Source: Atkinsonella hypoxylon
Lineage: Eukaryota > Ascomycota > Sordariomycetes > Hypocreales > Clavicipitaceae
Assembly: GCA_000729835.1 (NCBI GenBank)
Contig: JFHB01000042.1
Span: 120,150-184,149, forward strand
DNA length: 64,000 nt
Direction: 5' to 3'
Under the pieces are notes generated by a model that was not told the DNA's origin, searched no databases, and saw only the letters and a program-made list of their open reading frames with translations. The position numbers were made by a program, and so were the translations under genes. Positions within the stretch are counted from its first letter, which is position 1. The number at the start of each line of letters is the position of its first letter. Of this stretch, positions 23,556 through 33,353 are shown one piece after another.

Positions 23556-26273
23556 ATGCGAGTTTTACGTTTGCACCGGCTCGTCGCTTTGCCATACGGT
23601 ACACGGTACGGTGCGAACCACGGACTAGGCGCAGATAGTGCGAGGGCTGATATCAATGCTTTGACGCGAAATTCCAGAGAGGCGTTGACTAACCATGGGA
23701 TATGGAGATGTGCTAAAGGAACCATAGTCCTTGATCCTGTTCGAGACATGATTGAGATCTTGCCTGAATACAAAGGAGAACAGTTCAACTTGACCAAGCC
23801 AGCGCCTCAGCCGGGACTGGATGGCTATCTTGAAAAATCGGAAGCGGCACATACAAGCACTAGATAGTGGAACAGGACGTGAGGTCCAAGAAGAAGTTGT
23901 TCTTCCACCATATGAAGGTCTGTGAAAAGAGTCTCGTCAAAACCCATGATACTAAAGGTGCCCCAGTGAAAGCAGCTGCTATCAAAGAGGTATTGAATGG
24001 CTTCAATTCCCTTGAGCGGCTTTTGCTCGCCAAGGGCGCTAAGACGTTGAGGAGCTACACCCCAGAGTTGAATGCGAGAAGCGTAAGAGGACAGATAACT
24101 TAAAACGCGACGACGAAGACGATGAGAACAAGCAATACAAGTTCGACTTTGTTTTCAAGACCGACAAAGACATGACCAATTCCAGGAGAAATGGATACAT
24201 CGAACTGTGAGTTTTGCCTTGAATTACTCTTTTCTGTCCCTTTCTAGACTTTTGCACGCTAATTATGAATAGTATGGAAGCTGCCTGGGCAGGCAACTTG
24301 GACTGCATCAAAGAACTCACACTCCAAGCTTGGGGTGCTGACAATGATCAAGCACCCCTGAAGATCGTCATTTCTGACAATTTCAACAATACTCCATTCT
24401 CACTTGTTTTCTTAAAAGGGCGGTATTATGTGGCTCGAGCCATTCTTGAAATTGTGAAGGCTCAGTGGTCTGCCTCAGACAAAGATGAAGTTTGCTACAG
24501 GATGAAGCAAGAATATCGAGATGATGACCCAGAGTACTATAGTGAAAAGGAATATTCTGAAAACTTAGATGATGAACCACTGATCGAGTCCCAAGTTGTT
24601 GACAAGAACTGCACTATTGACAACGTTGGTTAAGTCTCGGTGCAGGTCAAGTCGCACAACACACCAGTAGACCACATTTGCAGCATAGTGGCAACTTTTG
24701 TCGTCAGGGACGGTAAGGCCTCCGGAACAAATGGGTACATTGGACACTCTTCGAGCATGTCCTGGAGAATGATGACACTGTTGGGTTAATGGCACTATTG
24801 GATATGACCCAATATTTCAGTGGTGAGCAGTACGCTACTGCAGACGATACATCAGAAGTGAGCAAGTTCACATTTCCTGAGAGTGATTTCCTTTGGGCAG
24901 TGGAACATGGAAAGACACAAATGCGGGCCCTTATCATTAAATGAACAGGTGCTGGTATCCCTCTCGCTCATGTCGTGAAGAAGAGTGGATTGGAAGTGGA
25001 AGAGAAGTCGTGCTATTATCGAGGTCTCACAGTTTATGGCAAGAAGAGGTAAGTTTTGAGAGAATCATTCATTGGTATCTTTTACTAACCATCGGTCCTC
25101 TCGAAACACAGAAAGGACTGGGCCAATGCCGGCCGCAACGTAATTAGCCGCTCTAGGGGGCTCAGTTGATGGTGTTGAATTCTTTTGGAGCGAGAAGATT
25201 CTCGTCGACGCTGGTGCGGACCAATCGACACGAAATCTTGAAGGAGAGAATATTATCTATGCCTGTCCTTCTAGACTCCCCAAGTCTGCTCAGCTGAAGC
25301 GCATGCTCGACCTAGTAGTCGATGAGGGGTTACGCAGCCATCTTTTCATACAACGCAAAAACATCACGGAGAACGGTACAACGCCGTTTTTCACATGGAT
25401 CTGCCAGGCTTCTGGTTTGGGACCTACCGGCGAGTCGGATACCAGCCGCAACCGTTATCATTGGTACAACAACTACTCAGACATTCAGACATATGGCGAA
25501 GAGAAGGCCCTTGTCGACACACTGAAACTCATTCTTGACTATTCCAAAGGTCAAGAACTGGACCTACTCAGCGGAGCGGGCGAGGCTTGTCACCATACCG
25601 CGACAAAGAGAAACATGCTCTCCATTGTCAAGGTGCTCGTCGACTTCAACCCCGAGCAAGTCTATCGTGAAAATGTCGTGGGCCGCACGCCGGCTGAAAT
25701 CGCCCACGACGGCCTGGTTGACCAGCTCCTCGCGCGGCCCGAGCGTCCCATAGTCCACGAGGGCGAACTTGTCTCGAAGCTTGTGAAGAAGAGCACGGAT
25801 CACTACAGAGATGAAGTTACCCTGAAGGGCAAAGCTGACAGGCTCAAGACAAGTATCGCGGCCTTGGGTCTCGGTGGTGAGTACAATGCCAAGGAACTCG
25901 TTTGCATCCTTCAGGTGATGGGCATTGGCGAGGCCAAAGTCACTTGCAAACTCCAACCCACCCAAGTCAGAGCAGTCATTCGGGATATCACGGCCACCGC
26001 GATGAGCAAACTCGCTGGCAAGCGTCGCCTCGTGAGCCCCAATGACGCAAACGACGTGGCCAGACGACTGGGTGAGAAGCACACTGGCTCGCGATACTTC
26101 AGCGTTGAGTCTCGCCATGATGAGGATGACGAAGTTACCTGGATGACGACAAAAAGGACGATGAGGGCAATTTTGTAAAAAGGGAGTTGGCGGATCGACT
26201 GAGAAGTGCTTGGTGGGAAACCACGAAGGAAGATGAGGTTAGTGAATGTGATGACAATGAAGATGATGAGTAA
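23556..26273 (+). pseudogene. Decayed ankyrin-repeat protein gene
   Basis: A once-continuous protein can be followed across the region but only by changing frame at least six times (near 23.85, 23.87, 24.04, 24.72, 25.16 and 26.15 kb). There are also two in-frame stops, TAA at 24631 and TGA at 24942, each one C-to-T change from CAA (Gln) and CGA (Arg). Two introns are still intact: 24207-24272 (YIEL|MEAAW junction) and 25049-25111 (perfect TACTAAC branch). Ankyrin-like helices include MEAAWAGNLDCIKELTLQA, KILVDAGADQSTRNLEGEN and NMLSIVKVLVDFN with GRTPAEIAHDGL. The longest intact piece is 25303-26178 (291 residues), and the original C-terminus, ending in an acidic tail, closes at 26273. Large ankyrin proteins of this kind are lineage-specific in filamentous fungi. 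Together with the AT-rich flank, this suggests a duplicated gene hit by RIP and then decay. Confidence 0.75.
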
Positions 26274-26587
26274 TCTTGTCATGCTGGGACCTTCAATTTT
26301 AGCTTACTCTGTTTGAATACTAGCTTACAAATAAACGCATTCGTCATTATGTGCCGTGTCCATGTGCGACGATGTTGGTGCAGAAGGACAAATATTAGTA
26401 TTCATGAAATATGATTCATTTTAATTTATAGATAGGGGATTCTCAACAACGAGAATGCAATTCGACAAGACCCTGTGCAAAAGATCAAAGCGGCACATCC
26501 CTAATCATGATCGTGTTCGCATAAATTCAATGAGTTACCAGCACTATATCAACACCCATAACAATTCGTAAACGCCTAAAGATATAG
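26274..26587. other. Short gap, nothing recognised
   Basis: Some 314 bp between the end of the ankyrin pseudogene and the 3' end of ATG33. It is mildly AT-rich and I see no gene or structured element in it. Confidence 0.6.
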
Positions 26588-27356
26588 TTATGACACGATT
26601 ACCGTAGTTTTCGGTGCCCCGTCTCCCCAAAGCCCAACAACAGCCATGGCAAATCCAAGGGCCGCGAGTCCCGTGCGGGCAAGATGGCCCCTCGAGAGCG
26701 CCTCGACCTGAGCCCTGACTTCCTCCCCGTTCACATCCTCAATCTCTTCCTCGCTGGCAGCTTCGCTATGCACGTCTCCCAAAACCTCATAACTGGCTTC
26801 CATTTTAGCACGTGGAGAATGCTTCTTGACTGGATGGGCGGCAGCAGGACGAGACGCAGGCTGGGGTAGAAGACGTGGCACAACCGTGGACAACGCTGCG
26901 AGAATAGAGGTGTACAGAAGGTAGGGGTGGCGAGAGCGACGAGGAGACAAGATGAAAGAGAGGAAGAGCGGGGCCGAGGCCAGAGACGTGAGCGTGAGGA
27001 GAGGCGTTTGCAGGCTGTTGGTGAGGGAGGCGACGGCCCGAGAGGCGAATGCAGAAGAGGGGACATGGAGGAGGTTCGGAAGGGTGACGTTGGAGACGGT
27101 ATATGAGACGCCCTGAGTAGTCGTTAGCTGCGTTTCTCCTTCTCCGCGGGCGCATGTATCACTGAGCATGACGTTGTGCCTGAATAATTGCACACGGTGA
27201 CTGGTGCTCCCAGGGTAGACACAAGTCTCAAATGAAATTGAAAGAGATAAGATAGGCTGCAGTAAGTGGAAGCTGAAAACGTACCGTCAGTAGGCCCAGG
27301 GACACCGTCCCAACGAACTTGAGGACCGAAACCGCCCCCGCGCCAGCGCAAACCAT
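26588..27356 (-). CDS. atg33: Autophagy-related protein 33 (mitophagy)
   Basis: Exon 1 is 27356-27285 (MVCAGAGAVSVLKFVGTVSL, then GLLT), followed by a 172-nt intron (27284-27113, GTACGT donor, CTCAG acceptor). Exon 2 begins GVSYTVSNVTLPNLLHVPSS and ends at 26588, giving 198 residues, which compares well with yeast Atg33 at 197. An N-terminal hydrophobic helix is followed by two more (about LLTLTSLASAPLFLSFIL and YLLYTSILAALSTVV), a polar acidic linker, and a last hydrophobic segment near the C-terminus (TGLAALGFAMAVVGLWG). Yeast Atg33 is a mitochondrial outer-membrane protein needed for stationary-phase mitophagy. The second-exon-frame extension upstream of 27112 is intron. Homology is recognised from the N-terminal block and topology; sequence divergence in this family is high. 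Confidence 0.8.
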
Positions 27357-29129
27357 GGTGACGTGTCTTGCGAAGGTTGTCGGCGTGTCGATAGTCGTTC
27401 AGGAGCTCTCGCTCATGGAACAGGTTCTTGAGCTGGGTAGCAAGCTGACTGGAAGATTTGGCGATGATATAGCAAGGAGGATGTTTGACTCGAGGTGGGG
27501 AGGTGTCGTTCCTCTGGGGCCGACGAACCATGATGCTCAGGTTCGTTCGTGCCTTACGTCAAGTCAAGGCAACCCATTTTTCTCCACCGGCTGATTGGTC
27601 ACTGTTAAGGTCCATCTGACCCACCTTCGCACCATCAAAGACAGGCTTTTCTCGTGCCTCACCTCATCTTTTCTCCTCTTTCCTCCAAGCATGCGAATCG
27701 CCAAATGTAAGTGTTGACTCCTTTGCGCATTCCTGGAAGGACGAAATTTGTCCTTTTCCGGTTCTTCTTCCTACTCAGCCTTACAATCTCAAAATGATGA
27801 ATTATCGTGTTTTATAACCCTCCAAAATTAATCTTAGGAAGAGCCGTCTGAGACACCTCCCGGATCAGATCGCCTTCTTCTCGAAGGCAGGACGATCCCT
27901 TGGCTAGCATCCAGCTTGTTTATTCCTCACAATGAGTTCTGATCCCGCCGCTGCTTCAAACTAGTGCCTGTCAATGCATCGTCATGTGTGTTGTGGGTGC
28001 TGGGGTGTGTGAGGATCCTTGTTTGTTGGGACAGTTGGAGGCGGTGGGGGGAGTGGTGCTTATAACTTGGGTTTCTGAAACGAGATTTACACCTTGGGTT
28101 TTTTTTTATTTTAAACGCTGAGCATTTGGCCTCATATCGTTATGAGGAATCAACTAGCTAACTTGGCTGAAAAGAACAGTTACGCGCGGCTCTGCTTGTG
28201 TCTTTAGCATTCGTACTCGACGTTCGACCTGATGGTGGTGGTTCTATAGAGTTTGGGACAGCTGGAGACTCGCGAAACTCGCTCGAAGGTTTTGAATTGG
28301 GGTTGACCTATAGTGCTAAGGGTGCTATCTTGAGATTCATGCTTGTTCGCGGCGGTGCATCTGTCCGGAAGATCAGCTCGTAGACGAAAGTAACACGTTT
28401 CAGTGCTGATGTCAAGAGCAATAGGATAGATGTACTGCTCTGCTATAGTGAATTATCTGTAGGTCCACGAAAATAGCGCATCATTTGAACATGACTTCCT
28501 TTATCATGGAGAACTCGCGCGAGCCTTTGCTGGCGTCTCCAACACTGATGTCTGCGTGTACTACTTTGTATAAAGAGTATAACCATGAACAACTCAACCG
28601 CGTCTCCGTGACAGACAAGGTATCCCATGAGATCCTGCCAGAAAGCATATTCAGAGGCGGGTTCTGCGGAACGGAGGAGAGTCTAATGAAGGCAGCCGGG
28701 CCACAAGTCGGAAAAATTCTCCCGATTGATAGCCAGAACAAGAGCTTGACATCGATAATGTACGGACTTTAGTAAACCCTTTCGACATGGTCAAAACTTC
28801 AAGTTGATTGAACAACATGCAGAATTAGTACAGCGTGGCACATGGAGCAAGACAACAGCGTCTGTCACAGCAACTTGATTCCTATGTTAAGCAATGCGGC
28901 ATGCATAGCAAAAATGGTGTCATCAAGTGCAATCATATATTCGGCAAGACCAGAGATACGATGTCCTGTCTTTAAAAACGAGTCTCTTACGCCGTTTACG
29001 GCGAAATAGCTAAGCAATAATATCTAACCCCATAACGTTGAGTTCCCTTACGCCGCGCTGCCACGCCTTTGTACCCGATTAAATTCTGAAAACTCCCCCG
29101 TGGAAGTCATGTCATTACCCACGATTTTT
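27357..29129. other. 1.8 kb gap, no supported gene
   Basis: A leader-like segment around 27691 has an ATG followed by a GTAAGT donor (AAAT|GTAAGT), but no downstream exon could be joined to a convincing protein. Two open frames (28198-28383 and 28485-28772) lack recognisable features. This may include the remains of a gene. Confidence 0.45.
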
Positions 29130-32100
29130 TCAATCGTCGCTATCGCTGTCCAAAATGTTGCGTTTTCCGCGAGCAAACCGCTTCGTAGTCACATTGTCAG
29201 GAGCCGAGTCAGAGGGGTCAGCGCCAGGGCGCTTGGTTGCCCTTCCGCCTAACAGTGTGTTTATATCAGGGATATCATCGCTCTCCTGGGTGGCGGAGAA
29301 GTGTGTTGGTATGTAGTATGGTTGTTCGGCTGCTGCTTTTGACGTTCTCTGCGTGGAGGCCGTTGTAGGTGGCGTTGCTTGGGAATCAAGCATGCTGGAG
29401 GTAGCTTGGTCATCTGCCACAACAAAGTCTAGCAGATCTGCTCCGTCATCCGAGTCGCTACTTCCCAGGAGATCGCTGTCTCGCTCGCAGTCGTCGCCTA
29501 AGTCATCGCTATTGATGCCGCCTCTGGCTTTGGCTTTCATCTTTTTGCGCTTCTTGGGCCTTTTAAGCTTGTGACTCGGCATTTGGATATGTCGTGCCTG
29601 GGGTCCTTCATCGTAGGAAGTGGCACCTGCGTCTTCGGATTTTGACAATGCTTCACTTCTGTTCACGCATGTCTTTCTTCTCTTTGACTGCGGCGCTGCT
29701 ATAGTGGGGGGAGTCAATTGCCTCTTGGTTGTTGCAAAATCAGGCGACTCATCGACCTCTGAATCTCCTTCGGAGTCAAAGAAGGCTTTGACGGGTATGT
29801 CTGTGAAGTAGGTAGAGTCCGAAGTATCACGCCTTCCCGCCCATTGACCGCGATTGTTCGCCATTTTCGCCAACAAATTAACGATACGCTTGGTGTGAGT
29901 GCCATGCTTCAAATCAACCACCGGCCGCAGCTCCCTTTGAAGAACAGGATGTGCAGTCACACTGGGCATATCTGTTTCCTCAACCACATTATGGTTTAAT
30001 GGAAGATCGCGGTACGTTCGGTTCAGCTCCTTAAGCTCCTCCGTAGACAGAATTACTGCGTCCAAGCCTGGAATCTCCTCGAGATCATCGAGTTCCGGGT
30101 TTCGAGCAGGTTTCGTTTGCTTCGACTTGACACCACTCCCATCCATGTAATTTGACAAGGTCTGAAATCCAGTTTCCACCCCGTTCGGCATGTGAAACTT
30201 CTTTGGGGGCTTCTTCTTCGTAGTGCCAGCACGACGTTTCTGGGGTTCCGGCAAGGACGGATTCTGCGTGTTTTCGATTGGAATTTCGACGTGACGCTTG
30301 TCTACCTGCGGTCGGATGTCTCTGGGCACCATCCTGCTTGATAAATCAAATCGAAAATTGAACCGACTTCCCTCGCAGATGAGCTTCTGCATCTTTTCGT
30401 AGCTGTCTTTAGACTTGGCAAACTGGTCTTCTTCTTTGCCTCTCATCAGCAGAAGGACAATGTTACCCGCTCGCTTACGACCCGTTCGGCCCATTCTCTG
30501 CAGCATTCGAATGGGCGAGGCGGACGAATCGTAACAAACAATCAAATCCACTTGCCCAATGTCCAGTCCTTCCTCACCAATAGACGTAGCTACCAAAACG
30601 TTAAATTCGCCCTTCTTGAACCTATCAATAGTTTGAATCTGTTGTGCCTGTTTCATTCCCTCTCCTCGCTTGCCATCCGCTTGACCTACAAAGACACTAG
30701 CTTTAAGTAGCGGCTGGTGCTTGTTGAGCTCACGCACAATGTCTTCTGCCGAATCGCGATACTCGCTGAAGACAATGACACGTGAGGCTGAAGCTTCACC
30801 CTGGTCCATGAAGTGATTGAGAACACAGTCCGCGAGCGCAGTTAGCTTTGGGTGTCCTACAAAGCCGTCGGTTCTGAGCCAGCCAGAGATTTTGTCCATC
30901 ATTTCTCGAAAGCTGGTGTGCTCAATTATTTGGCGCTTATATTTCGATCCCTTTTCACCCTTTCCTTCCTGTTCACTCCGGAAGTCAACCATGTTATCAT
31001 AAAAAGGTTTGATACCATGATAATTGAGCAACTTGATAGAGTGGGCAAGACTAGTCAGAACACTAAAGATGGCTCTCATCATAAACTGAACACCTTGGTT
31101 CGCGTGCCGCCCTCGCGTTCCCAACCATTCTTTTTGTACTTGCATCAAGCCATAGGTCGTTATTGCCATAGGATTTCGTCCATAATATATGTTCTGTGAA
31201 CTGAGCTTGTCCATGAGAGGTTTCAAAGCTTGCGTAAACAACTCGCTTATAAGATTCATCTCATCTGAAGGGTCTAAAACCACTTGCTCAATGTTTCTGT
31301 CATGAACGTATTGTCGGATATCGAGGGATTCCTCCGTCCTGATCTCACAGTGCGATATTCCCAAATTATCAATAACCTCCTGCACTGTCTCTATTTTCGA
31401 TCCAGGAGTGGCCGTCAGGGCTAAAACACGAAAGCTATTGGAAAACCTTCTGATGAATTTTGTCGCTTTTGCGTATGCATACTCTCCCACCCCGCGATGT
31501 GCCTCATCAATAACAATGAGCGCAATGCTTTTGGGATCTGCGTAACCATGGGATAAGTCGTTTAATAGCGTTTGCGGTGTCATGAAGAATACTCGTTTCG
31601 ACTCCCATTCATCAACTCGCAGCGCTGGTTGGATATTTCCCGTTAGTAGCGTTGTATCAGAACGAGGTATGCCAACAATGTTGTAGCATGCATCGACTTG
31701 CTGGGCAACCAAAGGTTTTGTTGGAGCCACAAATACAATTTTTGCTGTTGTAGTCCATCGGTAGAAGTTCAACATGACTGTTGCAGCGATAAATGTCTTT
31801 CCGAGACCGGTGGGCAATGCGACCAAGGTGTTGTTGAACAGGCTGTTCTTGACAATACTGAACTGATAATCCCGAATGGCGCCTAGATTCATGGGATAAA
31901 CCCATGTTCGCATTGCTTCCTTGTCCATATCATGATGGCTAGGCTCTTCTCGAGGCACATCTGCTCTGTAAAGCCTCTGGTTAGGAGGCTGTGTAAGCGA
32001 TGAAGAATTCTCGTCAGCAACAGTGCCCCAAAGGGTTGTCTGACGCAGATTCGCAGAGCTAGTCCTAGCAAGACCGTTTCGCTGTCTAGGTCCATTTGTT

Positions 32101-32348
32101 ATATTTCTTTGCGCCCCAAATGCCGTAAAGGAATCGCTGCATTCGGGTTCTGGCGACGAGAAAGCATCGGACGGCAAATCTTCCAGGACCTCCGCTGCCT
32201 TGGTGAGTGAATATCCTCTTTCGCGGATCTGAGTCGCGCCAGTGATCGGATCCGACGATGGTTGCACTCTATTAGGCGATGAAGCTTGATTCAAAGCCTC
32301 AAACAAGTCTTCATCTGGAATGTCATCGCCAAAGTCATTGTCATCCAT
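29130..32348 (-). CDS. mph1: ATP-dependent DNA helicase MPH1 (FANCM family)
   Basis: One exon, 1072 residues, starting at the ATG at 32348 (MDDNDFGDDIPDEDLFEA). After an acidic N-terminus come the superfamily 2 helicase motifs: Walker A PTGLGKT (about 179-185), motif Ia VAPTKPLVAQQ, motif II DEAH (281-284, VIDEAHRGVGEYAY), motif III LTATPG, and in the second RecA lobe IVFSEYRDSAEDIV, ATSIGEEGLDIG and QRMGRTGRKRAG (about 617-628). The helical insert between the lobes typical of Hef/FANCM/Mph1 is present (LNYHGIKPFYDNMVDF region). The C-terminal third is Ser/Lys-rich and disordered, ending in NILDSDSDD. Mph1 remodels stalled replication forks, dissociates D-loops and limits crossovers. It is a usual length for the fungal family and has all motifs intact. 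A TCACGTGA box lies about 205 bp upstream; MEX67 is divergent. Confidence 0.95.
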   Translation of the reverse strand: MDDNDFGDDIPDEDLFEALNQASSPNRVQPSSDPITGATQIRERGYSLTKAAEVLEDLPSDAFSSPEPECSDSFTAFGAQRNITNGPRQRNGLARTSSANLRQTTLWGTVADENSSSLTQPPNQRLYRADVPREEPSHHDMDKEAMRTWVYPMNLGAIRDYQFSIVKNSLFNNTLVALPTGLGKTFIAATVMLNFYRWTTTAKIVFVAPTKPLVAQQVDACYNIVGIPRSDTTLLTGNIQPALRVDEWESKRVFFMTPQTLLNDLSHGYADPKSIALIVIDEAHRGVGEYAYAKATKFIRRFSNSFRVLALTATPGSKIETVQEVIDNLGISHCEIRTEESLDIRQYVHDRNIEQVVLDPSDEMNLISELFTQALKPLMDKLSSQNIYYGRNPMAITTYGLMQVQKEWLGTRGRHANQGVQFMMRAIFSVLTSLAHSIKLLNYHGIKPFYDNMVDFRSEQEGKGEKGSKYKRQIIEHTSFREMMDKISGWLRTDGFVGHPKLTALADCVLNHFMDQGEASASRVIVFSEYRDSAEDIVRELNKHQPLLKASVFVGQADGKRGEGMKQAQQIQTIDRFKKGEFNVLVATSIGEEGLDIGQVDLIVCYDSSASPIRMLQRMGRTGRKRAGNIVLLLMRGKEEDQFAKSKDSYEKMQKLICEGSRFNFRFDLSSRMVPRDIRPQVDKRHVEIPIENTQNPSLPEPQKRRAGTTKKKPPKKFHMPNGVETGFQTLSNYMDGSGVKSKQTKPARNPELDDLEEIPGLDAVILSTEELKELNRTYRDLPLNHNVVEETDMPSVTAHPVLQRELRPVVDLKHGTHTKRIVNLLAKMANNRGQWAGRRDTSDSTYFTDIPVKAFFDSEGDSEVDESPDFATTKRQLTPPTIAAPQSKRRKTCVNRSEALSKSEDAGATSYDEGPQARHIQMPSHKLKRPKKRKKMKAKARGGINSDDLGDDCERDSDLLGSSDSDDGADLLDFVVADDQATSSMLDSQATPPTTASTQRTSKAAAEQPYYIPTHFSATQESDDIPDINTLLGGRATKRPGADPSDSAPDNVTTKRFARGKRNILDSDSDD

Positions 32349-33353
32349 GGCAGATGTGATACGAGGAGGACCAATGTTGGAGTATCAAATTTCACTTTCT
32401 GTTTTGAGGTGATCCCTTCCAGAAACATAGGCCATTATGTTCCTAACATGACAATGATGTGCTGACTTGCCTGCTTGCATTATCTTGTTTCACTCGTGCA
32501 GTGTGCTTTACGCGCTTCGTGATCCGAACTGGACGCGAGATAGATGCCTTGTCACGTGATTACCGTGTTTTGTAGTCTGATAAACAGCCTCGTGGGAACA
32601 AGACCATACGAAAGCCTTAGCTTGATAAAGCCTCGAGGCTGAATTTTTTAAATTATTTCTGCATTTCACGTCCATGCCATGCTGAGTTGCAATTAAAGCT
32701 GAAACATCGCATTGTAATGGATGCAGAATCCTGCCAGCTCTTCAAAGGCTGACAAACAGGTGAGTCAGGAAAGTGGGTCCCATGAACGTCACTTTGCAAA
32801 TCCGTTGCAACCGAGTCGCAACGTGTTCCTGTACTACATCAACGATCTCTTCTTCTAATTGTTGATCAACCGCATTCGTTGAAGCAGCAGTCCGTCAGGA
32901 AGAGGAAGAAAATTTTCAACTTTGGATAGACATTTCCATCACTACATCGCACCGATCAGCAGTTGACAGAACGCTGACTGCGGCTGTGAAAAGCTGTTTT
33001 CTTCCTAATCCTGTCCGGCGCTGTCCTGTCTGTCAAACCTCCGCCCTCATCCCCCGAACTACCCTCTTCTCACTTTTCCGAAAGTTTAGAGGTCGCTTTT
33101 CGTCGCTCGACTTGTACTGGCTTTGTCGATATCTAAAGGTCGAGATAACTTATCTCCCGATTTACACACAACCAAAAGAACAAAAAAAAAAAAAAGAAAG
33201 AAACTCTTGACCAGGCAGTTATCGAGACGCGCCTCCACCCACGATAACGAAGACGCTCGAAAGAACCGCTTGAAGACTGCGTTTTCGAGCTATTCATCGT
33301 CTCTTGTGTCAAGAGTCAGCGCGCGTCACTCGACAAACCACCCTCCGCAACTC
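32349..33353. other. Divergent promoter region MPH1 / MEX67
   Basis: About 1 kb between divergent starts. It contains TCACGTGA at 32552 on the MPH1 side and an A-rich tract (33.18-33.20 kb) in the MEX67 leader. No gene is seen. Confidence 0.65.
32552..32559. promoter_or_regulatory. TCACGTGA (E-box) upstream of MPH1
   Basis: A perfect TCACGTGA palindrome 204 bp upstream of the MPH1 start codon and about 0.8 kb upstream of MEX67. The same 8-mer and similar spacing occur upstream of the RecQ gene. Confidence 0.45.

Noticed and set aside
27124..27531. 135-codon minus-strand frame over the 5' end of ATG33
   Set aside because: It overlaps ATG33 exon 1 and its intron in another frame; the ATG33 frame carries the conserved residues and splice sites.
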